Assembly: GCF_014495845.1 (NCBI RefSeq)
Contig: NZ_CP061080.1
Location: forward strand, 857,001 to 921,000
Source: Aquibium microcysteis
GTDB lineage: Bacteria; Pseudomonadota; Alphaproteobacteria; Rhizobiales; Rhizobiaceae
DNA length: 64,000 bases
Direction: 5' to 3'
Shown here one piece after another: positions 19,516-27,562 of this stretch. Each line of letters begins with the position of its first letter. Position 1 is the stretch's first letter. The translations under genes and the position numbers were made by a program. The notes under the pieces were generated by a model that was not told the origin of the DNA, searched no databases, and saw only the letters and a program-made list of their open reading frames with translations.

Positions 19516-19634
19516 GCGCACCGAGATAGGCCGGCCCACCTGCGAATGCAATCGCCTCCGCGGCCGGCGGGATGTGGTCGTGCCACGAATCCTTCTGTTG
19601 CGATACGAACGCCGGCTGTCTACTTTCCCGCCTC

Positions 19635-20237
19635 ATGCGTGAGAAGTTCAAAGTCTCGGTGGTCCTGCTGTACGGCCTCGTCGCCGGATGCACCTCGTCG
19701 TCGAGCAATTATCTGGGCGAGATCACGAAGACCGAGGAGAGCCGGCTCTTCGTCTGCCACGGCTTCGATTGCTCCTACAAGACGCGTGTCGACCTCGGCG
19801 CGGCGGATCACAAGCAGTATGCCGCGTACTTCACCGGCATCGGTTCGCCGGAGGCCGAACGCATCGCGGTCGGAAAGGCCGTTCAGTATGCGGAGGAGCG
19901 GGCAGCCGGCGTCATCGGCTTCCGCGACCTGCCGAAATCCGACTACACGCAGTCGCGCGCGAAGGGACAGATGGACTGCATCGACGAGTCCACCAACACC
20001 CGCTCGCTGCTCCTCTATCTGGAAAAACGCGGCCTTCTGAAGCACCACGCGGTGGAGGCGAACCGGTCGCGCGGCCTCTTCGTCGACGGACGCTATCCGC
20101 ACTCCACCGCCGTCCTGCGCGAGACGGCTTCGGGACGGAAATGGGCGATCGACAGCTGGTACGAGCCGGCCGGTGGACCGCCGGACGTCCGGCCCTATGA
20201 CGAATGGGCCGCCCGGGGAGTGCTCGGCGAACGCTGA
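19635..20237 (+). CDS. Hypothetical lipoprotein
   Basis: 200 residues from ATG at 19635. The N-terminus MREKFKVSVVLLYGLVAGC carries a short signal and lipobox VAGC, predicting a lipoprotein. The mature part resembles an uncharacterised Rhizobiales family without recognised domains; YEPAGGPPDVRPYDEW near the end and KWAIDSWYEP are distinctive. The longer open frame from 19572 has no signal-peptide logic. Converges with the aldo/keto reductase gene. Confidence 0.75.
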   Translation: MREKFKVSVVLLYGLVAGCTSSSSNYLGEITKTEESRLFVCHGFDCSYKTRVDLGAADHKQYAAYFTGIGSPEAERIAVGKAVQYAEERAAGVIGFRDLPKSDYTQSRAKGQMDCIDESTNTRSLLLYLEKRGLLKHHAVEANRSRGLFVDGRYPHSTAVLRETASGRKWAIDSWYEPAGGPPDVRPYDEWAARGVLGER

Positions 20238-20258
20238 CGCGGGGTCACCCGGCCTGGT

Positions 20259-21212
20259 TCAGGCCGGGGCACTCGCTTTCTCCAGAAGCGCCATGTCGTC
20301 CGCGTCGAGGGCCAGTCCCGCCGCCTTCATCAGGCTGTTCAACTGCTCGACCGTCGTTGCGCTGGCGATCGGCGCCGTCACGTCCGGGCGCGCCATGATC
20401 CAGGCGAGCGCCACTTCGGCCGGCCTGGCGCCATGCCGGGCGGAAACCGTATCCAGCGCGTCGAGGATCGCGAAGCCGCGCGGTTCGAGGTAGCCGCCGA
20501 TGCCGCCGCCGCGCGGGCTTTTGCCGAGATCGGCCGCGCTGCGGTATTTGCCCGACAGGAAGCCCTTCGCCAGGCTGAAATAGGTGATGACCCCCAGGCC
20601 TTCCGTCGTCGTCAGCTCGCTCAGGGGCCCGTCGAAGGAGGAGCGGTCGTAGAGATTGAGTTCCGGCTGCAGCACCTCGTAGCGCGGCAGGCCCTCGGCC
20701 TTCGCCACGTCCAGCGCCGAACGCAGCTGCGCGGCGTCGAGGTTCGAACAGCCGACGGAGCGGACCTTGCCGGCCTTCAGCAGGTCGTCATAGGCCGAAA
20801 GCGTCTCCGCATGGGGCGTCTCGGGATCGGGCCAGTGCGAGAGATAGAGGTCGATCACGTCGGTCTGGAGCCGGCGCAGCGACTCCTCGACCGCTTTCAC
20901 GATGTAGGCCTTCGACAGGTCGCGCCTGCCGGAACCCATGTCGGAGCCGACCTTGGTGATGACGACGACCTTGTCGCGGGCGTTGCGCGCCTTCATCCAT
21001 TCGCCGATCACGCTCTCCGATTCGCCGCCAGAATGGCCTGGCGCCCAGCGCGAATAGACGTCGGCCGTGTCGATGGCGTTGAAGCCGGCGTCGACGAACC
21101 GGTCGAGCAGGTCGAAGGACGTCGCCTTGTCGGCGGTCCAGCCGAACACGTTGCCGCCGAAGACCAGCGGCGCGATGGACAGGCCGGTTCGGCCGAGGGG
21201 ACGCATCTGCAT
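20259..21212 (-). CDS. Aldo/keto reductase
   Basis: 317 residues starting MQMRPLGRTGLSIAPLVFGG (ATG at 21212; a second in-frame ATG lies two codons in). Catalytic landmarks: DTADVYSRW (Asp and Tyr), VVITKVGS (Lys) and YLSHWPDPETP (His), on an NADPH-binding TIM barrel. Substrate is unknown. Transcribed in the same direction as the RNA array that ends about 110 bases upstream of it. Confidence 0.92.
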   Translation of the reverse strand: MQMRPLGRTGLSIAPLVFGGNVFGWTADKATSFDLLDRFVDAGFNAIDTADVYSRWAPGHSGGESESVIGEWMKARNARDKVVVITKVGSDMGSGRRDLSKAYIVKAVEESLRRLQTDVIDLYLSHWPDPETPHAETLSAYDDLLKAGKVRSVGCSNLDAAQLRSALDVAKAEGLPRYEVLQPELNLYDRSSFDGPLSELTTTEGLGVITYFSLAKGFLSGKYRSAADLGKSPRGGGIGGYLEPRGFAILDALDTVSARHGARPAEVALAWIMARPDVTAPIASATTVEQLNSLMKAAGLALDADDMALLEKASAPA

Positions 21213-21319
21213 GAGAAACTCCGCGCTTTGGGCAGAAACGAGGTTGCCTGCGATATAGCGCGTGGCGAAGCCGGTGAAACCCGCCGCGACCGAAAACTGC
21301 TTGTGCCAGGGAACTCCCG

Positions 21320-21360
21320 CAAAAAACAACACCCGCCGCGGGAGGAGGTGCGGCGGGTGT
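21320..21360 (-). terminator. Rho-independent terminator of the sRNA array
   Basis: On the minus strand the 11-bp stem ACACCCGCCGC / GCGGCGGGTGT encloses the loop ACCTCCTCCC and is followed by TGTTTTTTGC. The last CCUCCUCCC hairpin is therefore also the transcription terminator, which fixes the array's direction and end. Confidence 0.85.
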
Positions 21361-22325
21361 CATTTGGGTGGCGGGTACCGGGGAGGAGGTCGGTACCGGC
21401 CGATCCGTCGTTCACCGGGAGGAGGTGGATCCCGACGGAATTCGTCAATCTCTGTTCCCCGCTTCGAGGAGGAAACGGCACCGGTCGCGGGAGGAGGTGC
21501 GACCGGTGCCATTTGGGTGGCGGGTACCGGGGAGGAGGTCGGTACCGGCCGATCCGTCGTTCACCGGGAGGAGGTGGATCCCGACGGAATTCGTCAATCT
21601 CTGTTCCCCGCTTCGGGGAGGAAACGGCACCGGTCGCGGGAGGAGGTGCGACCGGTGCCATTTGGGTGGCGGGTACCGGGGAGGAGGTCGGTACCGGCCG
21701 ATCCGTCGTTCACCGGGAGGAGGTGGATCCCGACGGAATTCGTCAATCTCTGTTCCCCGCTTCGGGGGAGGAAACGGCACCGGTCGCGGGAGGAGGTGCG
21801 ACCGGTGCCATTTGGGTGGCGGGCACCGGGGAGGAGGTCGGTACCGGCCGATCCGTCGTTCACCGGGAGGAGGTGGATCCCGACGGAATTCGTCAATCTC
21901 TGTTCCCCGCTACGGGGGAGGAAACGGCACCGGTCGCGGGAGGAGGTGCGACCGGTGCCATTTGGGTGGCGGGTACCGGGGAGGAGGTCGGTACCGGCCG
22001 ATCCGTCGTTCACCGGGAGGAGGTGGATCCCGACGGAATTCGTCAATCTCTGTTCCCCGCTTTGGGGAGGAAACGGCACCGGTCGCGGGAGGAGGTGCGA
22101 CCGGTGCCATTTGGGTGGCGGGTACCGGGGAGGAGGTCGGTACCGGCCGATCCGTCGTTCACCGGGAGGAGGTGGATCCCGACGGAATTCGTCAATCTCT
22201 TGTCCCCGCTTCGGGGGAGGACAGCACCGGTCGCGGGAGGAGGTGCGACCGGTGCTGATTTCGGAAGGCACCCGGGAGGAGGTGGATGCCTTGCCAATCC
22301 GTCAGAACCTGGGAGGAGGTAGGTT
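21320..22325 (-). ncRNA. Amplified CcsR/'cuckoo'-type anti-Shine-Dalgarno small-RNA array
   Basis: The stretch holds 21 copies of CCTCCTCCC on the minus strand (GGGAGGAGG at 21340, 21381, 21417, 21489, 21530 and on to 22274 and 22311 on the plus strand). Each lies in the loop of an inverted repeat. From the promoter side: stem AGAACCT/AGGTTCT; stem GGCATCC/GGGTGCC; then repeating units of 149-150 bases with loops flanked by CCGTCG/CGACGG, GGTACCG/CGGTACC and an 11-bp GCACCGGTCGC stem, plus a CCCCGAAGCGGGG linker hairpin. The loop ACCTCCT equals the 16S anti-Shine-Dalgarno. The family (CcsR/cuckoo RNAs downstream of DUF1127 genes) is known in alphaproteobacteria; the copy number here is unusual. 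The direction is set by the upstream DUF1127 gene and the terminal poly-U. Confidence 0.85.
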
Positions 22326-22347
22326 CTGCCGAAACTCGTTCAAGTCG

Positions 22348-22488
22348 TCAGATGGCCTTGCGGGCCACGAAGGTGATGTCGCCGCGGGCAATGCCGAGAT
22401 CGCTCAGTTCGCGGTTGGACAGGCGGCCGAGCTCGGTGACGGTCTCACGGTAGCGGCGCCAGTTGCGATAGTTGCGGATCAGGTTCAT
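22348..22488 (-). CDS. DUF1127-family small protein
   Basis: 46 residues from ATG at 22488: MNLIRNYRNWRRYRETVTEL then GRLSNRELSDLGIARGDI. This is the YjiS-like DUF1127 domain, an Arg-rich small protein with RNA-binding links in other alphaproteobacteria. Its stop lies 23 bases before the first CCUCCUCCC hairpin, so gene and array should be one transcript. In Rhodobacter a DUF1127 gene heads the CcsR1-4 RNAs in the same way. Confidence 0.9.
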   Translation of the reverse strand: MNLIRNYRNWRRYRETVTELGRLSNRELSDLGIARGDITFVARKAI

Positions 22489-22543
22489 GGCACGTCTCGT
22501 TTCGGAAATTTTCGTTTCGGCTGTTCTCTTGTGTGATCCGAAG

Positions 22544-22570
22544 ATATGACTGCCCCTCGGCGTTTTGAAG
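22544..22570 (-). promoter_or_regulatory. Candidate heat-shock sigma (RpoH) promoter for DUF1127 and the sRNA array
   Basis: On the minus strand CTTCAA (22570-22565) and TCATAT (22549-22544) are separated by 15 bases, resembling the alphaproteobacterial RpoH consensus CTTGAA / CCATAT. It lies 56 bases upstream of the DUF1127 ATG. Related DUF1127-sRNA operons are RpoH-controlled. The spacing is on the short side, so this is a candidate only. Confidence 0.4.
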
Positions 22571-22742
22571 CGCGTTTGTTGCATAGCAGCGATGCGAATT
22601 GTGCATTGCAACATCAATCGGTTTGAAGGGCGGCCCGGAGGTGTGGACCCCTGCCCAAGCCGTTGATTCGCAAAGCGGCGAGCCGTCATGTAGGATCGAG
22701 CCTTCACCGGTTGATGGGTGGCGGAGAGGACGAGGAGCGGAG

Positions 22743-23849
22743 ATGGCGAACCACCGGGCGCGCCTGAAGAAGGAAATCGACGGCTGGCTGGCGGCCGGAT
22801 TGATCGATGCTGCGACCGCGGGGCGCCTCCATGCTGACGTCGAGGCGCGGGCCGGCAGCCGCTTCGGCTTCGCATCCGTGCTCGCGGCCTTCGCCGCGCT
22901 CCTGTTCGGTGCCGCGATCCTGCTCTTCGTGGCCGCCAACTGGGAGGCCATGCCGCGCCTCGTCAGGGTCGGCCTGATCCTGCTCCTCATCCTCCTCGGC
23001 TATGGCTTCGGGGCAGTTGCCAGACTGCGCGGGCAGGCCCGGCTCGCCGAGGCCGGCCATCTCGTCGGCATCGCCGCCTTCGGCGCCGGCATGGCGCTCG
23101 TCGGGCAGATGTACCACCTGTCGGGCGACGAAGCGCAGGCGCTGCTGGTGTGGTGCGGCGCGTCGGCGCTGTCCGCCGTGCTGCTGCGTTCTTCGGTGCT
23201 GACGGCGGCGGCCGTCGCGCTCGCCACCGCCTGGATGTGGAGCGAAGGGTTCGACTTCTGGCGCGGCGGGGCTGCGCCGGTGGTGTCCCTGCCGATCCTC
23301 GCTGCGCTGTGGGTGCTGTCGCTGTGGACACGGTCCGCGCTGTCGCGACACCTCATCCTCCTGTCGCTCTCGTCCTACGTGGTTCTCGCGTTCGTCGGGG
23401 ACGACGCGCTCTTCGCGCCGGCCCTCCTGGCGGCGGGTTCAGCCACGCTCTTCGTGGTGGCGATCCGTCTCGGGGCGGAGGCCGGGCGGGTCTTCGGGAT
23501 GGAAGGCGTGCCGGTCCACGCCATGCTGGCCTTCGGGCTCGCCATGGTGCTCCTGCATCTGACCTTCGGCGACGGCGCCGGGCTCGCGGTCGTCGCGCTC
23601 CTGTCGTTTGCCGCGAGCATCGGCGCGCTGGTGCTGTCGCGCGGCGACGACCGTGCCGTGCGATGGCTCGCCTATCTCGGCTTCGGCGTCGAACTCTGCC
23701 TCGTCTACGTCCTGACCATCGGCACCATGCTCGGCACGGCAGGCTTCCTGCTGGCGTCCGGCCTGCTTCTGGCCGTCATGGCCTTCGTCGTCCTGCGCTT
23801 CGAGCGCCGCTTCAGGATTTCCTCACAAGCACAGGAGAAGACTCCATGA
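22743..23849 (+). CDS. DUF2157 membrane protein
   Basis: 368 residues from ATG at 22743 (MANHRARLKKEIDGWLAAGLIDAATA), the short helical start typical of DUF2157, followed by about ten membrane helices. Function unknown; the family often pairs with GDYXXLXY proteins, as here. Its TGA overlaps the next ATG (ATGA at 23846), so the two are co-translated. Confidence 0.88.
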   Translation: MANHRARLKKEIDGWLAAGLIDAATAGRLHADVEARAGSRFGFASVLAAFAALLFGAAILLFVAANWEAMPRLVRVGLILLLILLGYGFGAVARLRGQARLAEAGHLVGIAAFGAGMALVGQMYHLSGDEAQALLVWCGASALSAVLLRSSVLTAAAVALATAWMWSEGFDFWRGGAAPVVSLPILAALWVLSLWTRSALSRHLILLSLSSYVVLAFVGDDALFAPALLAAGSATLFVVAIRLGAEAGRVFGMEGVPVHAMLAFGLAMVLLHLTFGDGAGLAVVALLSFAASIGALVLSRGDDRAVRWLAYLGFGVELCLVYVLTIGTMLGTAGFLLASGLLLAVMAFVVLRFERRFRISSQAQEKTP

Positions 23850-24418
23850 CGTCCGGTTTCCGGGTGGTCGGCGCCGCGCTCCTCGTCGCCGCGCTGCAGA
23901 TCGGCTTCCTCCTGGCGCTCGTCGAAGGCCGCGCGTCGATCCTGCGCGACGGGCGCGAGGTGCTGCTGAACGTCGAGCCGGTCGATCCGCGCGACCTGCT
24001 GCGCGGCGACTACGTCCGGCTCGGCTACTCCATCTCGACCCTCGACCGGTCGCTGTTTGCCGACCCGGACGCCCTGCCGGCGCAGGACGCCCGCATCCTG
24101 GTCCGGCTCGCCCCCGGCCAGGACGGCCTGTGGCAGGCCGTCGGCGCGCGTCCGGACGGGGCGCCGGCCGCCGTCGGCGACGCCGGCACGGTCGAGATCG
24201 CCGGCCGCATCGACGGCGATCCCGCCGGCGCGCGGACCGTGCGGGTGACCTACGGCATCGAGCGCTTCTATCTGCCGGAAGGGCAGGGGAAGCCGATCGA
24301 GCGCGACCTGTCGGTGCGCCCGTTCCGCATGCTGGTGGCCGTCGCCGAAGACGGCCAGGCGCAGATCAAGGCGTTTTTCGACGGTCAGCAGAGACTGTTC
24401 GAGGAGGCGCCTTACTGA
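23846..24418 (+). CDS. GDYXXLXY domain protein
   Basis: 190 residues. An N-terminal membrane helix (VVGAALLVAALQIGFLLALV) is followed by DPRDLLRGDYVRLGYSIS, which contains the family motif GDYxxLxY, and IERFYLPEGQG. The soluble part is probably periplasmic. Role unknown; coupled to DUF2157. Last chromosomal gene before tRNA-Leu. Confidence 0.9.
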   Translation: MTSGFRVVGAALLVAALQIGFLLALVEGRASILRDGREVLLNVEPVDPRDLLRGDYVRLGYSISTLDRSLFADPDALPAQDARILVRLAPGQDGLWQAVGARPDGAPAAVGDAGTVEIAGRIDGDPAGARTVRVTYGIERFYLPEGQGKPIERDLSVRPFRMLVAVAEDGQAQIKAFFDGQQRLFEEAPY

Positions 24419-24583
24419 TCCGCCGCCGGCTCCGCCCCTGCCGGGGCGCCGATGGCGCCGGAAGGACGCCGGAAATCGCCTCGCGCGCGCGAAAAAAGCC
24501 TCAATTCTCGGGCGTTTTCCCTTTGAAGCCGGCATGTGCGGTGATATAGAACGCCCCGCTTTGGGAGGCGGAACGCTTCCGAA

Positions 24584-24672
24584 GCGGGTGTGGTGGAACT
24601 GGTAGACACGCAGGATTTAGGTTCCTGTCGGGCTTTGTCCCGTTGTCGGTTCGAGTCCGACCACCCGCACCA
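24584..24672 (+). tRNA. tRNA-Leu (TAG), host/phage chimera
   Basis: Acceptor GCGGGTG (24584-24590) pairs with CACCCGC (24662-24668), then A and an encoded CCA. Anticodon stem CAGGA/TCCTG holds the loop TTTAGGT with anticodon TAG, reading CUA. The T arm GTCGG-TTCGAGT-CCGAC pairs perfectly. Everything after the 18-bp core (24611-24628) belongs to the prophage: the variable arm CGGG-CTTTGT-CCCG and the T stem differ from the native 3' half left at 52373-52412. Confidence 0.95.
24611..24628 (+). other. attL core
   Basis: CAGGATTTAGGTTCCTGT, the 18-bp repeat spanning the anticodon stem and loop of tRNA-Leu. The identical sequence is at 52355-52372. Sequences diverge on both sides, so the crossover lies within these 18 bases. 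Confidence 0.92.
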
Positions 24673-24737
24673 CAAACCCATACAGCACAAGCCTTTGAGC
24701 CCTGCCGACCGGTGGGGTTTTTTCGTCCAAACAGAAT

Positions 24738-24753
24738 GTCCCGGTAACGCGAC
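24738..24753 (+). promoter_or_regulatory. Phage repeat motif copy 1 (ahead of RNA polymerase)
   Basis: GTCCCGGTAACGCGAC, 80 bases upstream of the RNA polymerase gene. One of eight copies of a near-palindrome spread through the prophage, mostly ahead of genes. Candidate phage-RNA-polymerase promoter or repressor operator. Confidence 0.6.
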
Positions 24754-24760
24754 AAGATTT

Positions 24761-24818
24761 CTGTGACCAGAACCCCCAAAGGCACGCTTTTTTCGAGCTG
24801 TGCCCAAACCTGTGACCA
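24761..24818 (+). promoter_or_regulatory. Candidate integrase arm-type sites, left side
   Basis: Three direct copies of CTGTG(A/C)CCA at 24761-24769, 24798-24806 and 24810-24818. The same word occurs four times just inside the right end (52267-52307). Repeats on both sides of the core are what tyrosine integrases use as arm-binding sites. Confidence 0.6.
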
Positions 24819-24832
24819 ACACGAGGTGAGAA

Positions 24833-27307
24833 GTGTCCGACATGATGGAAGTGCAGGCCGAGCTGGAGGCGCGAATGGCGTCCCTCGGCATCGAGAGGTT
24901 CCGCCGACAGGCGCTCGAAACCCGACAGGCCGGACAGGCCACCAACAACCGCTCCATGCAGCTCGTGCTGGACGCGGTGATCGTCCCGACCACGTCGGCG
25001 ATCCTCAAGTTCCGTGACGACGCCGGGGCCCAGCGTGCCGGCCGCCGCCACACCGCCGCCCGCTTCTTCGCCGGGATCGAGGCGGAGGCGCTGGCCTTTA
25101 TCGCGGCCAAGCTCCTGCTCGACGGGATCGCTCAAGCCCAGAACGTGACCCGCCTCGCGGTCCGGATCGGCTCCACGGTCGAGATGGAGCAGCGCCTCGA
25201 CGCCTTCTCGAAGCACGACGCGAAGAACTACAAGGGCACCACGAAGTGGCTCGACGGCCAGACCGACCATCTGGAGCACCGCCGCAAGACGCTCATGCGG
25301 ATGCTGGCCGAGCACGGGGACAATTGGGACTGCTGGACCGACCGCGACCGGCTGCTCGTCGGCCTCAAGCTGATCGAGCTGGTCTGCCAGTCGTCGGGCC
25401 TGTTCGAGGTCCACACCAACTCCCGCAAGAAGCGCGTCGAGACCACCATCGAACCCACCCAGAGGTTCCGTGACTGGCTCGCTTCCCTGGACACGCAGTT
25501 CGAGCTGATGGCCCCGGAGTTCCTCCCCTGCGTGGTCCCCCCAAAGGACTGGACGGGGCTCTCGGCGGGCGGCTACCTGACGAACACCTTCGTCCACCCG
25601 CTCCCGCTCGTGAAGACCCGCCACAAGGCGCACCGGGACGCGCTCAAGAAGGCGGACCTGTCGTTCGTCATGGAGCAGGTGAATGTCGTTCAGCGGACGG
25701 CGTGGGCGGTCAACGATCGCGTGCTGGAGGTCGCCAAGGCCCTCATGGGCACCGGAAGCGAGGTCGCGGGCCTGCCCCCGATGAGCGACCGGCCGATCCC
25801 CTCCAAGCCTGCCGACATCGACACCAATGAGGAGGCGCGGCTGGCGTGGCGGAAGGCTGCGGCCCCGATCTACCGCTTCAACCGGACCATCGTGTCGAAG
25901 CGGCTCCTCTCGCTCAAGGCGGTCGGCATCGCCGAGGAGTTCGCGAAGTACCCGGCCATCTACTTCCCCCACCAGCTCGACTTCCGGGGGAGGGCCTACG
26001 CTGTCCCCCAGGTGCTCAACCCGCAGGGCAGTGACCTCGCGAAGGGGCTCCTCCAGTTCGCCGAGGGGGACCCGCTCACCTACCCCGAGCAGGATGAGTG
26101 GTTCCTGATCCATGGTGCCAACTCGTTTGGGGTCGACAAGGTGTCGTTCATCGAGCGCATCGAGTGGACCTACGACAACGCCGCGCACATCATGCAGGCC
26201 GCGCAGTCTCCGCTCGACTACCTCTGGTGGGCCGAGGCGGACAGCCCGTTCGTCTTCCTTGCGTGGTGCTTCGAGTACCTCGCATGGACGCAGGCCAAGA
26301 TCACCGGGGAGGGTTTCCGCACCCGCATCCCGATCGCCATGGACGGGTCCTGCAACGGGCTCCAGCACTACTCGGCGATGCTGCGCGACCCGGTGGCCGG
26401 TGCGGCGGTTAACCTCGTCCCGAGCGAGAAGCCACAGGACATCTACAAGGAGGTGGCCGATAGGGTGATGGACAACCTCCACCATATCGCCATGTCTGAG
26501 CATCGCACGGACGCCGGATATGCCACCGAGGAGGACCGCAACGAGTGGGCTCTGGCGAACCAGTGGGGGGCCTTCGGCATAGACCGGAAGCTGACCAAGC
26601 GGCCCGTCATGGTGCTCCCGTACGGCGGCACCCAGCGGTCGTGCTTCCAGTACGTGCAGGAGGCTGTCGAGGCTCGCATCCTCTCAGGGCAGGACAATCC
26701 CTTCGGGGACGAGCTGCCGGCCGCCGTGCAGTGGCTTGCCGCCCGCGTCTGGGAGGCAATCGGGGAGGTCGTCCTGTCCGCCCGGCTGGCGATGGGGTGG
26801 CTCCAGGACGTGGCCCGCGTGGTTACCAAGGAGGGGCTCCCCATCCAGTGGACCGCGCCGAGCGGCTTCGTCGTCGTTCAGGCGTACCCTGAGCTGACCT
26901 CGCAGCGTATCGACACGACGCTCCTCGGGTCGCGGTTCGCGCCGCGCCTCAACAACGAGAACCCCGACGTTCTCGACCGCCGCCGACAGGTGAACGGGAT
27001 CGCCCCGAACTTCGTGCACTCTCTCGACGCCGCCGCGCTGATCCTCACGGTCGCCAAGGCGCACGGCCGGGGGATCACGAAGTTCGCCATGATCCACGAC
27101 AGCTACGGCACCACCGCCCACCACGCGCCCGCGCTCGCGCAGGCCATCCGTCAGACCTTCCTCGAAATGTACGAGCCGGCCGACACGCTGGACAAGTTCA
27201 AGGAGGAGGTCGTCCCCGCGCATCTGGCAGATCGCGTGCCGTCCAGCCCGATGGTCGGAGGTCTTGACCTCTCCGCCGTGCTGCGCAGTGCATATTTTTT
27301 TGCCTAG
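24833..27307 (+). CDS. T7-like single-subunit DNA-directed RNA polymerase
   Basis: 824 residues, close to T7 gp1 (883). Starts at GTG 24833. Palm and finger motifs are intact: MDGSCNGLQHYSAML near 504 (catalytic Asp), RKLTKRPVMVLPYGG near 590 (Lys and Tyr of the O helix) and IHDSYGTTAHH near 755 (second catalytic Asp). It ends in AYFFA, like the aromatic foot of T7 RNAP. It transcribes the phage genome from its own short promoters. First gene inside attL; in the circular phage the integrase would lie just upstream. Intact, so possibly expressible from a lysogen. Confidence 0.96.
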   Translation: MSDMMEVQAELEARMASLGIERFRRQALETRQAGQATNNRSMQLVLDAVIVPTTSAILKFRDDAGAQRAGRRHTAARFFAGIEAEALAFIAAKLLLDGIAQAQNVTRLAVRIGSTVEMEQRLDAFSKHDAKNYKGTTKWLDGQTDHLEHRRKTLMRMLAEHGDNWDCWTDRDRLLVGLKLIELVCQSSGLFEVHTNSRKKRVETTIEPTQRFRDWLASLDTQFELMAPEFLPCVVPPKDWTGLSAGGYLTNTFVHPLPLVKTRHKAHRDALKKADLSFVMEQVNVVQRTAWAVNDRVLEVAKALMGTGSEVAGLPPMSDRPIPSKPADIDTNEEARLAWRKAAAPIYRFNRTIVSKRLLSLKAVGIAEEFAKYPAIYFPHQLDFRGRAYAVPQVLNPQGSDLAKGLLQFAEGDPLTYPEQDEWFLIHGANSFGVDKVSFIERIEWTYDNAAHIMQAAQSPLDYLWWAEADSPFVFLAWCFEYLAWTQAKITGEGFRTRIPIAMDGSCNGLQHYSAMLRDPVAGAAVNLVPSEKPQDIYKEVADRVMDNLHHIAMSEHRTDAGYATEEDRNEWALANQWGAFGIDRKLTKRPVMVLPYGGTQRSCFQYVQEAVEARILSGQDNPFGDELPAAVQWLAARVWEAIGEVVLSARLAMGWLQDVARVVTKEGLPIQWTAPSGFVVVQAYPELTSQRIDTTLLGSRFAPRLNNENPDVLDRRRQVNGIAPNFVHSLDAAALILTVAKAHGRGITKFAMIHDSYGTTAHHAPALAQAIRQTFLEMYEPADTLDKFKEEVVPAHLADRVPSSPMVGGLDLSAVLRSAYFFA

Positions 27308-27310
27308 AGC

Positions 27311-27326
27311 GTCGCGTTACCGGGAC
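27311..27326 (-). promoter_or_regulatory. Phage repeat motif copy 2
   Basis: GTCGCGTTACCGGGAC, the exact reverse complement of copy 1, directly after the RNA polymerase stop and upstream of the next gene cluster. The two copies bracket the polymerase gene in opposite orientation. Confidence 0.55.
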
Positions 27327-27364
27327 AATACCCCACCACTCAGGACCTCACGGAGTTTTTCAAC

Positions 27365-27562
27365 ATGGATAGACCCAAGATCGTCATGCGCTACGGCGCT
27401 GCCCACGACGACATCATCGTCGACGGCGTCACCTTCGTCCGCCACGAGCTGACGCGCAAGCAGCGACTCTTCCTCCGCAACGTCGTGGTGGACACGCTCG
27501 CCTCGGTGGGCGCGGTCACCCGCAAGCCGATGCTGCGCAGGGCGAAGGAGGCGCGGGCATGA
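27365..27562 (+). CDS. Hypothetical phage protein
   Basis: 65 residues, basic (KQRLFLRN, RKPMLRRAKEARA at the end). No recognised domain. First of a tight run of small genes behind the RNA polymerase; its stop overlaps the next ATG (ATGA at 27559). Such small class II genes in T7-like phages often modify host proteins, but nothing here says which. Confidence 0.65.
   Translation: MDRPKIVMRYGAAHDDIIVDGVTFVRHELTRKQRLFLRNVVVDTLASVGAVTRKPMLRRAKEARA

Noticed and set aside
21331..22321. CRISPR array
   Set aside because: The repeats are contiguous 149-150-base units without unique spacers, and no cas genes are nearby.
20433..22536. Long plus-strand repetitive frames (up to 629 codons) through 21.3-22.3 kb
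   Set aside because: They are open in several frames at once because the DNA is a 149-150-base repeat without stops. The hairpins, the terminator and the DUF1127 gene point to minus-strand RNA instead.
24617..26503. 628-codon minus-strand frame opposite the phage RNA polymerase
   Set aside because: Composition is that of a high-GC shadow and the plus-strand polymerase is certain.
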